Source: Arthrobacter sp. StoSoilB5
Lineage (GTDB): Bacteria; Actinomycetota; Actinomycetes; Actinomycetales; Micrococcaceae
Length of the DNA stretch: 64,000 bases
Assembly: GCF_019977235.1 (NCBI RefSeq)
Contig: NZ_AP024646.1
Location: forward strand, 4,030,001-4,094,000
Reading direction: 5' to 3'
Both the position numbers and the translations under genes were made by a program. Position 1 is the stretch's first letter. Every line of letters starts with the position of its first letter. The notes below the pieces were generated by a model that was not told the DNA's origin, did not search any database, and saw only the letters and a list, made by a program, of their open reading frames with translations. Below, piece by piece: positions 42,092 to 51,103 of the stretch.

Positions 42092-42952
42092 ATGACCGCC
42101 AACTTCCTGATCGGCCTTCGCGAAGGCCTTGAGGCATCGCTCGTCGTGGTCCTCCTGATGGCCTACCTCATCAAGACCGGCAGGAAGTCCCTGCTCCCCC
42201 GGCTCTGGGCCGGCGTCGGGCTGGCCATTGCCATCTCCCTCGCCTTCGGTGCCCTGCTTACGTTCGGGCCACGAGGCCTCACCTTCGAGGCCCAGGAAGC
42301 GATCGGCGGAGGGCTGTCCATTGTTGCCGTGGGCCTCGTGACCTGGATGGTCTTCTGGATGGCGCGCACTGCACGCAACCTCGGAAGCGACCTCAGGTCC
42401 CACGTGGACAAAGCAGCCGACGGCGCCGCCTGGGGCCTTGCGCTGGTTGCAGCACTGGCCGTGGGCCGCGAAGGACTGGAGACCGCACTCTTCATCTGGG
42501 CGGCAGCCCAAGCCACCGGAGAAACCACCTTCCCCCTTCTTGGTGCCCTGCTCGGCCTCCTGACGGCTGCCGGGCTTGGATACCTGCTGCACCGCGGCGT
42601 CCTCAAAGTGAACCTGGGGCGATTCTTCACCTGGACGGGCGTTGGGCTCATCATCATCGCCGCCGGCGTCCTGGCCTATGGCATCCACGATCTCCAGGAG
42701 GCCGGCATCATGCCCGGCCTGCATAGCTTGGCCTTCGACGTCTCAGCCGCCGTCCCGCCGTCGTCCTGGTACGGGACCTTGCTGAAGGGCACGCTGAACT
42801 TCTCCCCGGCCACCACTTGGCTGGAAGCAGCAGCCTGGCTGCTGTATGTCATTCCGGTCCTGTTCCTATACATCCGGGCCAACCGTTCCCATCCTCCGGC
42901 GGCAAAAGCGAAGACTTCAGTCCCGAACCCGGCAGTCGCCGTTCAACCGTAA
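42092..42952 (+). CDS. efeU: Ferrous iron permease EfeU (FTR1 family)
   Basis: Membrane channel of the EfeUOB iron uptake system, 286 residues with seven predicted helices. Both iron-binding REGLE motifs are present: residues 10-14 (GLREGLEASL) and 126-130 (VGREGLETAL). I start at the ATG at 42092; the frame opens 15 bases earlier at a GTG. The stop lies in the first of three 18-bp tandem repeats, after which efeO begins. The operon is preceded by an IdeR-type box. Confidence 0.93.
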   Translation: MTANFLIGLREGLEASLVVVLLMAYLIKTGRKSLLPRLWAGVGLAIAISLAFGALLTFGPRGLTFEAQEAIGGGLSIVAVGLVTWMVFWMARTARNLGSDLRSHVDKAADGAAWGLALVAALAVGREGLETALFIWAAAQATGETTFPLLGALLGLLTAAGLGYLLHRGVLKVNLGRFFTWTGVGLIIIAAGVLAYGIHDLQEAGIMPGLHSLAFDVSAAVPPSSWYGTLLKGTLNFSPATTWLEAAAWLLYVIPVLFLYIRANRSHPPAAKAKTSVPNPAVAVQP

Positions 42953-42994
42953 GAACCCGTTCAACCGTAAGAACCCGTTCAACCGTAAGAACCC
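42941..42994. repeat. Three perfect 18-bp tandem repeats spanning the efeU stop codon
   Basis: GTTCAACCGTAAGAACCC is repeated exactly at 42941-42958, 42959-42976 and 42977-42994. The first copy carries the last efeU codons (Val-Gln-Pro) and TAA. Because 18 is a multiple of 3, the TAA recurs in frame. Each unit has a small inner dyad GTTC/GAAC. Confidence 0.9.
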
Positions 42995-43069
42995 GCGGCC
43001 TCAAACACGCCGCCCCAACTCGCGCGCGGCCCTTGCACAACGCGCCTTCCCCCAACGCAAAGGACCCCC

Positions 43070-44263
43070 ATGCCTGGCAAGTTCCTGTCCAACCCCACGT
43101 CCCCCAAGCTCCGCAGGACCCTCGCCGTCATCGGTGCGGCCGCAGCGGTCCCCATGGTTCTGGTGGGCTGCACCGACAATACGAAAACCACCGTTGCAAC
43201 AGATGGGCCCATCCAAGTCAGCAGCACGGCCAACGAATGCAAGGTCTCCACAAGCACGGCGCCCAGCGGCAACCTGACGTTTGCCGTGAAGAACGACGGT
43301 ACTGAGGTCACCGAGTTCTACCTGCTGGCCGAGGACGGTTTGCGGATCATCGGTGAAGTGGAGAATATCGGACCCGGAATTACCCGGAACCTGGTGGTCA
43401 CAGCTCCTGCCGGCAAGTACAACACCGCTTGCAAGCCGGGCATGCAGGGCGATGGCATCCGGGCCTCATTTGAGGTCACTGAATCCGGAAACAAGCCAAG
43501 CGCAGACGCTGACTTCCAAAAGCTCCTTGCGACGGGCTCCCAGCAGTACTCCGCGTACGTCAAGGACCAAACGGAGCAACTCGTCACGGGCACCAAGGCC
43601 TTTGCAGACGCCTTCGCAGCCGGCGACGCCGCCAAGGCACGCGAACTGTATGCCGCAACCCGAATGCACTGGGAACGGATCGAGCCCGTAGCCGAGTCGT
43701 TTGGCGATCTCGATCCCAAGCTGGACGCACGCGAGGCCGATCTCGAGCCAGGCCAGGAATGGACTGGCTGGCACCGCGCAGAGAAGGACTTGTTCCCGCC
43801 TGCGGACTACACGGCCATGACCGCAGCCGAACGTGGCGCGCTTTCCACTCAGCTGGTTGCAGACACCGCGGACCTCGCAACGCGTACCCGCACGGTGGAA
43901 TTGACTGCGGACAAGCTGGGCAACGGTGCCAAGGAACTCCTCGACGAGGTTGCTACCGGCAAGGTGACGGGTGAGGAAGAGATCTGGTCCCACACCGACC
44001 TCTGGGATTTCCAGGCCAACGTGGATGGCGCCCGCATCGCCTTCGAGAGCTTGAAGCCGGCGTTGGAGCAAAAGGACGCCGAGCTCGCCAAGTCCTTGGA
44101 CGCGAAGTTCGCAGCCCTCCAGGCCGAGCTCAAGAAGCACGCCAAGGGCGATGGCTTCTCCTACTACAACGAGCTGAGCCAGGATCAGATCCAGCAACTC
44201 GCCGCGCTGGTCGATTCCTTGGGCGAACCACTGTCCAAGCTCACCTCGGCCGTCGTGCTGTGA
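43070..44263 (+). CDS. efeO: Iron uptake lipoprotein EfeO (cupredoxin + M75 domain)
   Basis: Extracytoplasmic iron-binding partner of EfeU, 397 residues. The lipobox VLVGC (Cys34) follows a basic N-terminus and hydrophobic core, so it is a membrane-anchored lipoprotein. A cupredoxin-like domain occupies about residues 45-140. The M75 peptidase-like domain follows with HWERIEPVAESFGDLD (about 203-218), including the HxxE metal motif, and WTGWHRAEKDLF. Its stop overlaps the efeB GTG start, so the two are coupled. Confidence 0.93.
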   Translation: MPGKFLSNPTSPKLRRTLAVIGAAAAVPMVLVGCTDNTKTTVATDGPIQVSSTANECKVSTSTAPSGNLTFAVKNDGTEVTEFYLLAEDGLRIIGEVENIGPGITRNLVVTAPAGKYNTACKPGMQGDGIRASFEVTESGNKPSADADFQKLLATGSQQYSAYVKDQTEQLVTGTKAFADAFAAGDAAKARELYAATRMHWERIEPVAESFGDLDPKLDAREADLEPGQEWTGWHRAEKDLFPPADYTAMTAAERGALSTQLVADTADLATRTRTVELTADKLGNGAKELLDEVATGKVTGEEEIWSHTDLWDFQANVDGARIAFESLKPALEQKDAELAKSLDAKFAALQAELKKHAKGDGFSYYNELSQDQIQQLAALVDSLGEPLSKLTSAVVL

Positions 44264-45699
44264 GCGGCTGCCCCTACGGGCACACCGGCGAGGCCCCCGA
44301 AGCTCCAGCTGCCGGACAGCCAGTGAATGTGAACGATGCCGCCCGCCCAGGCGAGGCGACCGGCGTCGTACGTTCCCCGGCGACGCCCGACGGCGGCCCG
44401 ACAACTGCCGCTGATACCTCCCGGCTGTCCCGCCGGGGTCTTCTTTCCCTTGCCGGAGTGGGCGGCGCCGGCGCAGTCGCCGGGCTCGCCGCAGGTTTCC
44501 TGGGCCATGACCTGGTAACGGCTGGCGCTGCAGCGGCTGCGGAATCCGATGCAGGGAATGCCACTGTTCCCTTTTTCGGCGAGCATCAGGCTGGCATCAC
44601 CACACCGGCCCAGGACCGCCTTCACATGGCTGCCTTCGACGTCACCACGGAGGACCGGAAAGAGCTGATCAAGCTCCTGAAGGACTGGACTGCTGCTGCC
44701 GAGGCCATGACAGAAGGACGCACCACGGGTGCCACTGGCGCAGTCGATGGCCCCTACGACGCACCGCCGGAAGACACCGGTGAGGCGCTGGACCTGGCCG
44801 CCGCACAGTTGACGCTGACCTTCGGTTTCGGTGCAGGGCTGTTCGAGAAGAATGGCAAGGTGCGCTTCGGCTTGGATGGACGAAGGCCCGCAGCCCTGAT
44901 CGACCTCCCGCATTTCCCGGGTGACGACCTTCAACCTGGGCGCACCGGTGGGGACATCGTGGTCCAGGCATGCGCAGACGACCCCCAAGTAGCCGTCCAC
45001 GCTATCCGCAACCTGGCCCGCATCGGCTTTGGAAAGGTTCGGGTCCGCTGGTCCCAGTTGGGCTTTGGCCGGACCTCGTCCACGTCCCGGGCGCAGGTGA
45101 CGCCCCGCAACCTATTCGGCTTCAAGGATGGCACCAACAATCTCAAAGTTGAGGACAAGGCCCTCCTCGATGAGCATGTGTGGGTAGGTTCCGGAGGTTC
45201 ATCGAATGAGCAGTGGATGAGCGGCGGAAGTTACCTTGTGGCGCGCAGGATCCAAATGCACATCGAGATCTGGGACCGGACGTCCCTGCGCGAGCAGGAA
45301 GGACTGATCGGCAGGACCAAGGGCGTTGGCGCCCCGCTATCTGGTGGCGAGGAGTTCACCGCACCCGATTTCAAGCTCGCGGGCCGCAACGGTGATCCTC
45401 TCATCCCCCTGGACTCGCACGTCCGGCTGGCTCATCCGGACCAGAACGGGGGTGTACGGATCCTGCGCCGTGGCTACAACTTCACCGACGGCTCGGACGG
45501 ACTCGGGCACCTGGACGCGGGGCTGTTCTTCATCGCGTTCGTCAAGGATCCCCGGACCCATTACGTTCCCATGCAGATGGCGCTGGCCAAGGGCGATACG
45601 TTGTCCGTGGAATACCTCAAACACACAGGTTCGGGACTGTTTGCCGTGCCTCCGGGCGTCCAGCAGGGTGGCTTTATTGGCGAGGGATTGTTCGCTTAG
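44260..45699 (+). CDS. efeB: Deferrochelatase/peroxidase EfeB (DyP type, Tat-exported)
   Basis: Haem-dependent DyP peroxidase of the EfeUOB system, 479 residues from a GTG. A Tat signal SRRGLLSLAGVGG lies near residues 53-65, after an unusually long N-terminal stretch of about 50 Pro/Ala-rich residues. The DyP GxxDG motif is GFKDGTNNLK (about 287-296). The region LAHPDQNGGVRILRRGYNFTDG is the EfeB-type haem site segment with His and Arg. It acts outside the membrane, freeing iron from haem or oxidising ferrous iron. Last gene of the operon, followed by a repeat and a terminator. Confidence 0.93.
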   Translation: MSGCPYGHTGEAPEAPAAGQPVNVNDAARPGEATGVVRSPATPDGGPTTAADTSRLSRRGLLSLAGVGGAGAVAGLAAGFLGHDLVTAGAAAAAESDAGNATVPFFGEHQAGITTPAQDRLHMAAFDVTTEDRKELIKLLKDWTAAAEAMTEGRTTGATGAVDGPYDAPPEDTGEALDLAAAQLTLTFGFGAGLFEKNGKVRFGLDGRRPAALIDLPHFPGDDLQPGRTGGDIVVQACADDPQVAVHAIRNLARIGFGKVRVRWSQLGFGRTSSTSRAQVTPRNLFGFKDGTNNLKVEDKALLDEHVWVGSGGSSNEQWMSGGSYLVARRIQMHIEIWDRTSLREQEGLIGRTKGVGAPLSGGEEFTAPDFKLAGRNGDPLIPLDSHVRLAHPDQNGGVRILRRGYNFTDGSDGLGHLDAGLFFIAFVKDPRTHYVPMQMALAKGDTLSVEYLKHTGSGLFAVPPGVQQGGFIGEGLFA

Positions 45700-45731
45700 G
45701 CTGATTCCCTATTGCGCTGATTCCTTGTTGC
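45700..45731. repeat. 16-bp tandem duplication immediately after the efeB stop
   Basis: GCTGATTCCCTATTGC (45700-45715) and GCTGATTCCTTGTTGC (45716-45731) match at 14 of 16 bases. The first copy begins at the base after the TAG stop. This is the second such array in the efe operon. Confidence 0.7.
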
Positions 45732-45737
45732 GTCGGA

Positions 45738-45779
45738 AACCCGCTATTCCGTTGTTGGCCAACCACGGAATAGCGGGTT
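45738..45779. terminator. Bidirectional terminator between efeB and htpX
   Basis: AACCCGCTATTCCG (45738-45751) and CGGAATAGCGGGTT (45766-45779) form a perfect 14-bp stem. The 14-nt loop itself contains the palindrome TTGGCCAA. It lies between convergent genes. Confidence 0.88.
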
Positions 45780-45796
45780 CACGACGTTTTTGGGAA

Positions 45797-46666
45797 TTAG
45801 GAAAGCGGGCGGCCAGCCATCCGCTCAAGCCTGGTGATCCGTTCCTTCATGGGCGGGTGGGTAGAGAACAGGCGCCGCATCCCGCCACCGCGGAACGGAT
45901 TCGCGATCATGAGGTGAGAGGTATTCACCAACCTTTGATCCTGTGGAAGAGGAAGCTGGGATACACCCGACTCGATCTTGCGCAGAGCTGAAGCGAGCGC
46001 CAACGGATCGCCGGTCAGCTCCGCGCCGTCCTCGTCGGCGTCGTACTCACGGGTGCGGGAGATCGCCATCTGGATCAGCGAGGCCGCGAACGGTGCCAGC
46101 AATGCCATGGCGATCATTGCGATCGGGTTGGCGTTGCGCCGGTCCCCGCCGCCGAAGAACAACAGCATCTGCCCCACGGACGTGATCACGCCGGCAACGG
46201 CGGCCGCCACGGACGATGTCAGGATGTCACGGTTGTACACGTGCATGAGCTCATGGCCCAGGACACCCCGCAGTTCGCGGGCATCAAGGACGTGCAGGAT
46301 TCCCTCCGTACAGCAGACCGCGGCATTCTTGGGACTGCGGCCTGTAGCGAAAGCGTTGGGCGTCATGGTGGGCGAGAGGTAGATCCGCGGCATGGGCTTG
46401 TTGGCGCGAACGGAAAGCTCCCGGACAATCTGGTACAACTGCGGGGCCTGCGCTTCGGTAACCGGATATGCAGCCATGGAGCGGATGGCGATCTTGTCGC
46501 TGTTCCAGTATCCGTAGGCGGTGGTGGCTACCCCGATCAGGGCAAAGATCCAGATGGGCGTGTTGCTGCGCGTTCCGGCCCCGATAATGGCGCCCAAACC
46601 CAACAGCACCGCCCACAGCACACCGAAGAGTGCCGCGGTCTTGAGTCCATTGTTGTGTTTGTGCAC
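45797..46666 (-). CDS. htpX: Membrane zinc metalloprotease HtpX (M48B)
   Basis: Quality-control protease that degrades misfolded membrane proteins. I place the start at the GTG at 46666, with GAAAGAAC upstream, giving 289 residues; upstream frame sequence is not homologous-looking. Two helices lie near residues 12-50. The zinc motif is GVLGHELMHVYNRD (HEXXH), then two further helices, and the third zinc ligand Glu in SRTREYDADEDGA. Length and order match HtpX. Confidence 0.92.
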   Translation of the reverse strand: MHKHNNGLKTAALFGVLWAVLLGLGAIIGAGTRSNTPIWIFALIGVATTAYGYWNSDKIAIRSMAAYPVTEAQAPQLYQIVRELSVRANKPMPRIYLSPTMTPNAFATGRSPKNAAVCCTEGILHVLDARELRGVLGHELMHVYNRDILTSSVAAAVAGVITSVGQMLLFFGGGDRRNANPIAMIAMALLAPFAASLIQMAISRTREYDADEDGAELTGDPLALASALRKIESGVSQLPLPQDQRLVNTSHLMIANPFRGGGMRRLFSTHPPMKERITRLERMAGRPLS

Positions 46667-46793
46667 GGTTGTTCTTTCACTTTCATTGGCTCTATCAGAG
46701 GTCTTGTACGGATTAACGCCGACGGCGGTCGCCGTGTTCCGTAGCTGCCGCACCTTGAGCTGGAATTGGCACTGCCCGCTGCCTGCCCGTTGG

Positions 46794-48065
46794 TTATGGC
46801 ACCGGATGCTTCGCATCGTACGCGACGAAGCCCGGCTGCAGGCAGGAGGCCAGCCAGGCCAACACGATGCATGCGATCCCGCCAATGAGCAGCACTCCGC
46901 CTTCGCTGAGGAATTGTGTGACACCGCCGGCCAGCATGTCCCCCACTCGAGGACCTCCTGCCACCACCACAATGAACACGCCTTGCAGCCTTCCGCGCAG
47001 GTGATCCGGCGTGGCGGACTGCAGGATTGTGGTGCGGAAGACCGCGCTGACAGAGTCGGAGATCCCAGCCAGCGCACAGCACAGGGCAGCAGGAAGGAGC
47101 CATGGCGTGACGCCCTCGCGGCCGGAATCTCCAGCCAGCAACACCACCAGGCCAAAGCCTGCAATCGAGGCACCCCACCCGACTACGGACCACACCACTG
47201 CGCTGCCCTGCCGCCTCACCCTGCCGAGGGGACCCGAAAACAGTCCGGCCAGAAAGGCGCCCACGGCGGTGGATGCCAGCAGCAGACCCACCGTCGTCTC
47301 TCCGCCTCCAATCATGACCGCCCCAATTGCAGGCATCAGGGCGCGGGGTTGGGCGCAGATCATGGCAATGAGGTCAATGATGAAAGTCATGCGGACATTG
47401 GGTCGCGTGCCAAGGAACCGGAAGCCCTCCACAACGGACCGGAGCCCGGGCCGAACGGCATCCTTGGACGGTGGCAACGGCGGGAGTTTGGCAAGGCCCC
47501 ACAGGGCAAAAGTGAAGCTGACGACATCGATCGTGTAGGTCCAACCGAAACCGATCGTGGCCACCAGGACACCGGCCAGCAGTGGCCCGGCAGTCATGGA
47601 CAGGCCGAACGTCAGCATGCTCAAAGCGTTCGCCGCGGGGAGCAGGTCCTTGCGGACCAGGAGCGGAATGATGGCGCTGCGGGCCGGACCGTTGATGCCC
47701 TGTGCGCCACTTTGGATGGCTACCAACACGTAAAGTATCCACACGTTGCCGATTTCCAGCCAGGCCTGCAGGGCCAGGCCCGCGGTGGTGGCCCATAGCA
47801 CCAGCGATGCGATCAGGGCTACTTTGCGGCGGTCATAGGCGTCCGAAACCGAGCCACCGTACAGTCCTGCGATCACCAGGGGCACCAGCGCAAAGATGCC
47901 CAGGAGGCCTACGTAGAAGCTCTCCTGTGTCAGGCGGTAGACCTCCAGGCTGACGGCCACCAACGTGAGCTGGGTGCCAATGGCAGCCACCGAGGCTCCG
48001 AGCCAAAGCCGCCGGAAGGCCGGACTCTCCTTGAGCGGGGTGATGTCTGCCAGTAGTTTCGCCAC
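46794..48065 (-). CDS. MFS exporter (MFS_3 / EntS-like)
   Basis: A 423-residue 12-helix transporter. The opening PLKESPAFRRLWLGASVAAIGTQL and the loop GSVSDAYDRRKVALIASLVL are typical of the DHA3/EntS branch, which exports siderophores or drugs. It lies between htpX (downstream, same strand) and a divergent HIT-like gene. Its closeness to iron and peroxide genes may be coincidental. Substrate unknown. Confidence 0.87.
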   Translation of the reverse strand: MAKLLADITPLKESPAFRRLWLGASVAAIGTQLTLVAVSLEVYRLTQESFYVGLLGIFALVPLVIAGLYGGSVSDAYDRRKVALIASLVLWATTAGLALQAWLEIGNVWILYVLVAIQSGAQGINGPARSAIIPLLVRKDLLPAANALSMLTFGLSMTAGPLLAGVLVATIGFGWTYTIDVVSFTFALWGLAKLPPLPPSKDAVRPGLRSVVEGFRFLGTRPNVRMTFIIDLIAMICAQPRALMPAIGAVMIGGGETTVGLLLASTAVGAFLAGLFSGPLGRVRRQGSAVVWSVVGWGASIAGFGLVVLLAGDSGREGVTPWLLPAALCCALAGISDSVSAVFRTTILQSATPDHLRGRLQGVFIVVVAGGPRVGDMLAGGVTQFLSEGGVLLIGGIACIVLAWLASCLQPGFVAYDAKHPVP

Positions 48066-48172
48066 CCAGCCACCCTAACCACCCCGGGGACGTCGTTGCC
48101 CGCAAGGCTTCCGTGGTGCGTCTCCCGCCGTAACGCGCTGGTTGGTAGGCTCACCCGGGGGAAGGAGTCCAC

Positions 48173-48967
48173 ATGGTCTTGTCGCGACGATTGCTGTTCC
48201 GCTCGGTCATCTGGGAAATTGCCAGGCCGCGTCACCCGCTGACTGCCGGGCACATTCTGATCCGCCTCTCGGACCCGTCCACGGAATTTACGGAATCCTC
48301 GGCGGCTGATTGGTTGTTCTGCCACAACCTCGCGCGGGTTGCGTTGGACAACGTCCTGGGCGCGAAGAGGTGCGCCGTGATGTTCGCCCACCGATGGCAC
48401 CCTTTGGGTTCGGCCATCGGCGAGCCGGTGGCTGAGTCTTCGACGCCAACGTTCCACCTTTTCGGGCGTTGGGAGGCGGAAACCACGACGCCGGGACGCC
48501 AGCTGAGGTTGCCGGCCCACCATCGCGTTGCGGTGCCTGAGGACAGCCTGGACATCGTCGATGCACGGATCCGGGAATCACTGCGGGTTGCTTCGGCCGG
48601 TATCCCGAAAGCACCCACTGGGCAGGTGGGATCCGCACCTGAGGCGGCGTCCGGCGTCGTACCCGCGCAGGTGCCGCTTCCGCTGGTTGCGACAATTGAC
48701 GCAGCCCGCCACCACCGCGTGATCGAGCCTGCCAGTGGGGCGGCTTCGATTTCCCAGGTCCTTCCCGGAGAACTCGTCGCTGTAGGTGCCGCATTGGGTG
48801 CGCTGCCGCTGGCCAGTGGACTCAGTGGTTTTAGCTGCGTGGCCGTGGAAGGCGGGAACCTGGACCCACGCCTCCGCATCCACGCGGTAGGTCGGTCTGC
48901 TGCGGAAGAAGCCAATCCGATGGTGGAGGTACTTAATTTGCCCGAAGTTAGCCTCGCCTTATTGTGA
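48173..48967 (+). CDS. Hypothetical protein with a degenerate HIT-like N-terminal domain
   Basis: A 264-residue soluble protein with GGAAGGAG before the ATG. Residues about 13-100 resemble a HIT domain in layout. RPRHPLTAGHILIRL matches the PxxxGHxLV strand. A helix follows, SAADWLFCHNLARVALDNVLGAKRC. Then comes STPTFHLFGRW where the histidine triad (HxHxH) would lie, but only one His remains there. The C-terminal half (about 130-264) is unfamiliar, with LPLVATIDAARHHRVIEPA. It is not a confident enzyme. It is followed at 31 bp by fur, whose operator overlaps its end. Confidence 0.6.
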   Translation: MVLSRRLLFRSVIWEIARPRHPLTAGHILIRLSDPSTEFTESSAADWLFCHNLARVALDNVLGAKRCAVMFAHRWHPLGSAIGEPVAESSTPTFHLFGRWEAETTTPGRQLRLPAHHRVAVPEDSLDIVDARIRESLRVASAGIPKAPTGQVGSAPEAASGVVPAQVPLPLVATIDAARHHRVIEPASGAASISQVLPGELVAVGAALGALPLASGLSGFSCVAVEGGNLDPRLRIHAVGRSAAEEANPMVEVLNLPEVSLALL

Positions 48968-48994
48968 ACTGATCAAAATAAGTGTTTCAATAAG
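48958..48994 (+). promoter_or_regulatory. AT-rich Fur-type operator before fur-katA
   Basis: CTTATTG (48958-48964) and CAATAAG (48988-48994) are exact inverted arms around an AT-rich centre. The start codon of fur follows after 3 bp (48998). An AT-rich repeat directly before a start with no ribosome site suggests an autoregulatory operator on a leaderless promoter, as known for mycobacterial furA-katG. Confidence 0.55.
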
Positions 48995-48997
48995 TGC

Positions 48998-49477
48998 ATG
49001 ACCGATCACACAGCCGACCAGCAAGCATGGGCCTCTGCGCTGCATGCCCACGGCAGGCGCGTGACAAAACAGCGGCTGGCAGTGCTTGCCGCGGTCCAGC
49101 ACCATCCGCACTCCCCTGCAGAAGGCATCCTTGCCGCTGCCCGCAAAGAGCTTCCTGAACTGACAGCGCAGTCCGTTTATGTAGTGCTAAGCGACCTCAC
49201 GGATTTGCAGATGCTGCGCCGCTTTGAACCCCCGCACTCCCCGGCGCTCTATGAAACCCGGGTAGGCGATAACCACCACCACGCCGTCTGCATCAGTTGC
49301 GGTCGAGTGGAAGACGTGGACTGCGCCGTGGGTCACGCACCGTGCCTCACCCCGCACTGGGATGAAAATTCCAAGCCAATGACTATCCAGATCGCAGACG
49401 TCCTGTATCAAGGCATCTGCCAGGACTGCCAGGCAAAACAACAGCTCCCCGAACCAACGTCCGTAACTCAAAAATAA
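48998..49477 (+). CDS. Fur-family peroxide/metal-responsive regulator (FurA/CatR-like)
   Basis: A 159-residue Fur protein. The winged helix has [16 protein letters not shown] and [15 protein letters not shown] (recognition helix). The dimer domain has the metal motif [18 protein letters not shown], and a second CxxC-type pair GICQDC near the end gives four cysteines for structural zinc. It sits 14 bp upstream of the catalase gene on the same strand, the arrangement of peroxide-sensing Fur proteins that repress catalase. Confidence 0.92.
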   Translation: MTDHTADQQAWASALHAHGRRVTKQRLAVLAAVQHHPHSPAEGILAAARKELPELTAQSVYVVLSDLTDLQMLRRFEPPHSPALYETRVGDNHHHAVCISCGRVEDVDCAVGHAPCLTPHWDENSKPMTIQIADVLYQGICQDCQAKQQLPEPTSVTQK

Positions 49478-49491
49478 GAACAAGGAGAACA

Positions 49492-50973
49492 ATGACTGCT
49501 ATTTCGACAACCCAGTCAGGTGCCCCCGTTACTTCCGACGCGCACTCCAAGTCCGTCGGCGCCGACGGTGCCATCATCCTGACCGACCACTACCTGGTGG
49601 AAAAGCTTGCCCAGTTCAACCGCGAGCGGGTCCCGGAGCGTGTAGTGCACGCCAAGGGTGGCGGCGCTTTCGGTACGTTCAAGACCACCTCGGACGTCTC
49701 GGCCTACACCAAGGCCGCGTTCCTGCAGCCGGGCGTCGAGACGGACATGCTGATCCGTTTCTCCTCCGTTGCCGGCGAGAATGGTTCTCCTGACACGTGG
49801 CGCGACCCCCGCGGTTTCGCCGTGAAGTTCTACACCTCCGAGGGCAACTACGACCTCGTGGGCAACAACACCCCGGTGTTCTTCATCCGCGACGGCATCA
49901 AGTTCCCGGACTTCATCCACTCCCAGAAGCGCCTCCCGGGTACCCACCTGCGTGACGCTGACATGCAGTGGGACTTCTGGACCCTCTCCCCCGAGTCCGC
50001 ACACCAGGTCACCTGGCTCATGGGCGACCGTGGCCTCCCGGCTTCCTGGCGCGAAATGCAGGGCTACGGCTCGCACACCTACCAGTGGATCAACGCCGCT
50101 GGTGAGCGCTTCTGGGTCAAGTACCACTTCAAGTCCAACCAGGGCGTCAAGACCATCACGGGCGACCAGGCTGAGCAGCTGGCAGGCTCGGATGCAGACT
50201 TCTACATCCGCGACCTCTCCGAGAACATCGAAGCCGGCAACTTCCCCTCCTGGGAACTGCACGTCCAGGTCATGCCGTACGAAGATGCCAAGACCTACCG
50301 CTTCAACCCGTTCGACCTCACCAAGGTTTGGCCGCACGCGGACTACCCGCTGATCCACGTGGGCACCATGGAGCTGAACAAGAACCCGGAGAACTACTTC
50401 GCGCAGATCGAGCAGGCCACCTTCGCGCCGTCGAACTTCGTACCGGGTATCGCCGCCTCGCCGGACAAGATGCTGCAGGCCCGCATCTTCTCCTACGCCG
50501 ATGCACACCGCTACCGCGTGGGTACCAACCACGCCCAGATCCCGGTGAACCAGCCCAAGAACCAGGTCAACAACTACAGCCAGGACGGCGCCGGACGTTA
50601 CCTGTTCAACGCCCCCACCACCCCGGTCTACGCACCGAACTCCGTTGGTGGCCCGGCTGCTGTTGAGCCGGCTTCCCCGGCCGGCGGCTGGGAGAACGAC
50701 GGCGAGCTCACGCTTTCCGCACACACCCTCCACTCCGAGGACAGCGACTTCGGCCAGGCCGGTACCTTGTACCGCGAGGTCTACGACGACGCCGCCAAGG
50801 CACGCCTGCTGGACACCATCACCGGTGCCGTTGGCGGCGTGAAGAGCGCCGACATCAAGGAACGCGCCATCCAGTACTGGACCAACGTTGACGCCGAACT
50901 CGGCGCCAAGCTGCGCGCCAACCTCGGTGCCGGCCAGACCTCCTCCGACGCCGAAGCAGCCAACAAGCTCTAA
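49492..50973 (+). CDS. katA: Monofunctional haem catalase (small-subunit clade)
   Basis: Decomposes hydrogen peroxide; 493 residues, the size of clade 3 catalases. Catalytic His53 lies in [12 protein letters not shown]. The Asn is in [14 protein letters not shown] (about 120-133), and the haem-ligating Tyr is in [14 protein letters not shown] (about 330-343). AAGGAG precedes the ATG. Co-transcription with the upstream Fur gene is expected from the 14-bp gap, and a terminator follows. Confidence 0.96.
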   Translation: MTAISTTQSGAPVTSDAHSKSVGADGAIILTDHYLVEKLAQFNRERVPERVVHAKGGGAFGTFKTTSDVSAYTKAAFLQPGVETDMLIRFSSVAGENGSPDTWRDPRGFAVKFYTSEGNYDLVGNNTPVFFIRDGIKFPDFIHSQKRLPGTHLRDADMQWDFWTLSPESAHQVTWLMGDRGLPASWREMQGYGSHTYQWINAAGERFWVKYHFKSNQGVKTITGDQAEQLAGSDADFYIRDLSENIEAGNFPSWELHVQVMPYEDAKTYRFNPFDLTKVWPHADYPLIHVGTMELNKNPENYFAQIEQATFAPSNFVPGIAASPDKMLQARIFSYADAHRYRVGTNHAQIPVNQPKNQVNNYSQDGAGRYLFNAPTTPVYAPNSVGGPAAVEPASPAGGWENDGELTLSAHTLHSEDSDFGQAGTLYREVYDDAAKARLLDTITGAVGGVKSADIKERAIQYWTNVDAELGAKLRANLGAGQTSSDAEAANKL

Positions 50974-51000
50974 GGTTCTGAGTAGCAAAGAATTGCCGGG

Positions 51001-51038
51001 AACACCCCGCTGCGGATCTCCGCGGCGGGGTGTTCTTT
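51001..51038 (+). terminator. Terminator after katA
   Basis: AACACCCCGC (51001-51010) and GCGGGGTGTT (51025-51034) pair, with an inner CGG/CCG pairing, followed by CTTTCTTG. It lies 28 bp beyond the katA stop. Confidence 0.85.
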
Positions 51039-51103
51039 CTTGTTTTCCACATAGGCGGGCCGGGCTCTGGCTGCGCTGGTGCCGTGGTCCATAGGATCCT
51101 TCC

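Noticed and set aside
42941..42994. Repeat array considered as a CRISPR or attachment site
   Set aside because: Units are directly adjacent without spacers, only 18 bp long and without cas or integrase genes nearby. It is a simple tandem repeat.
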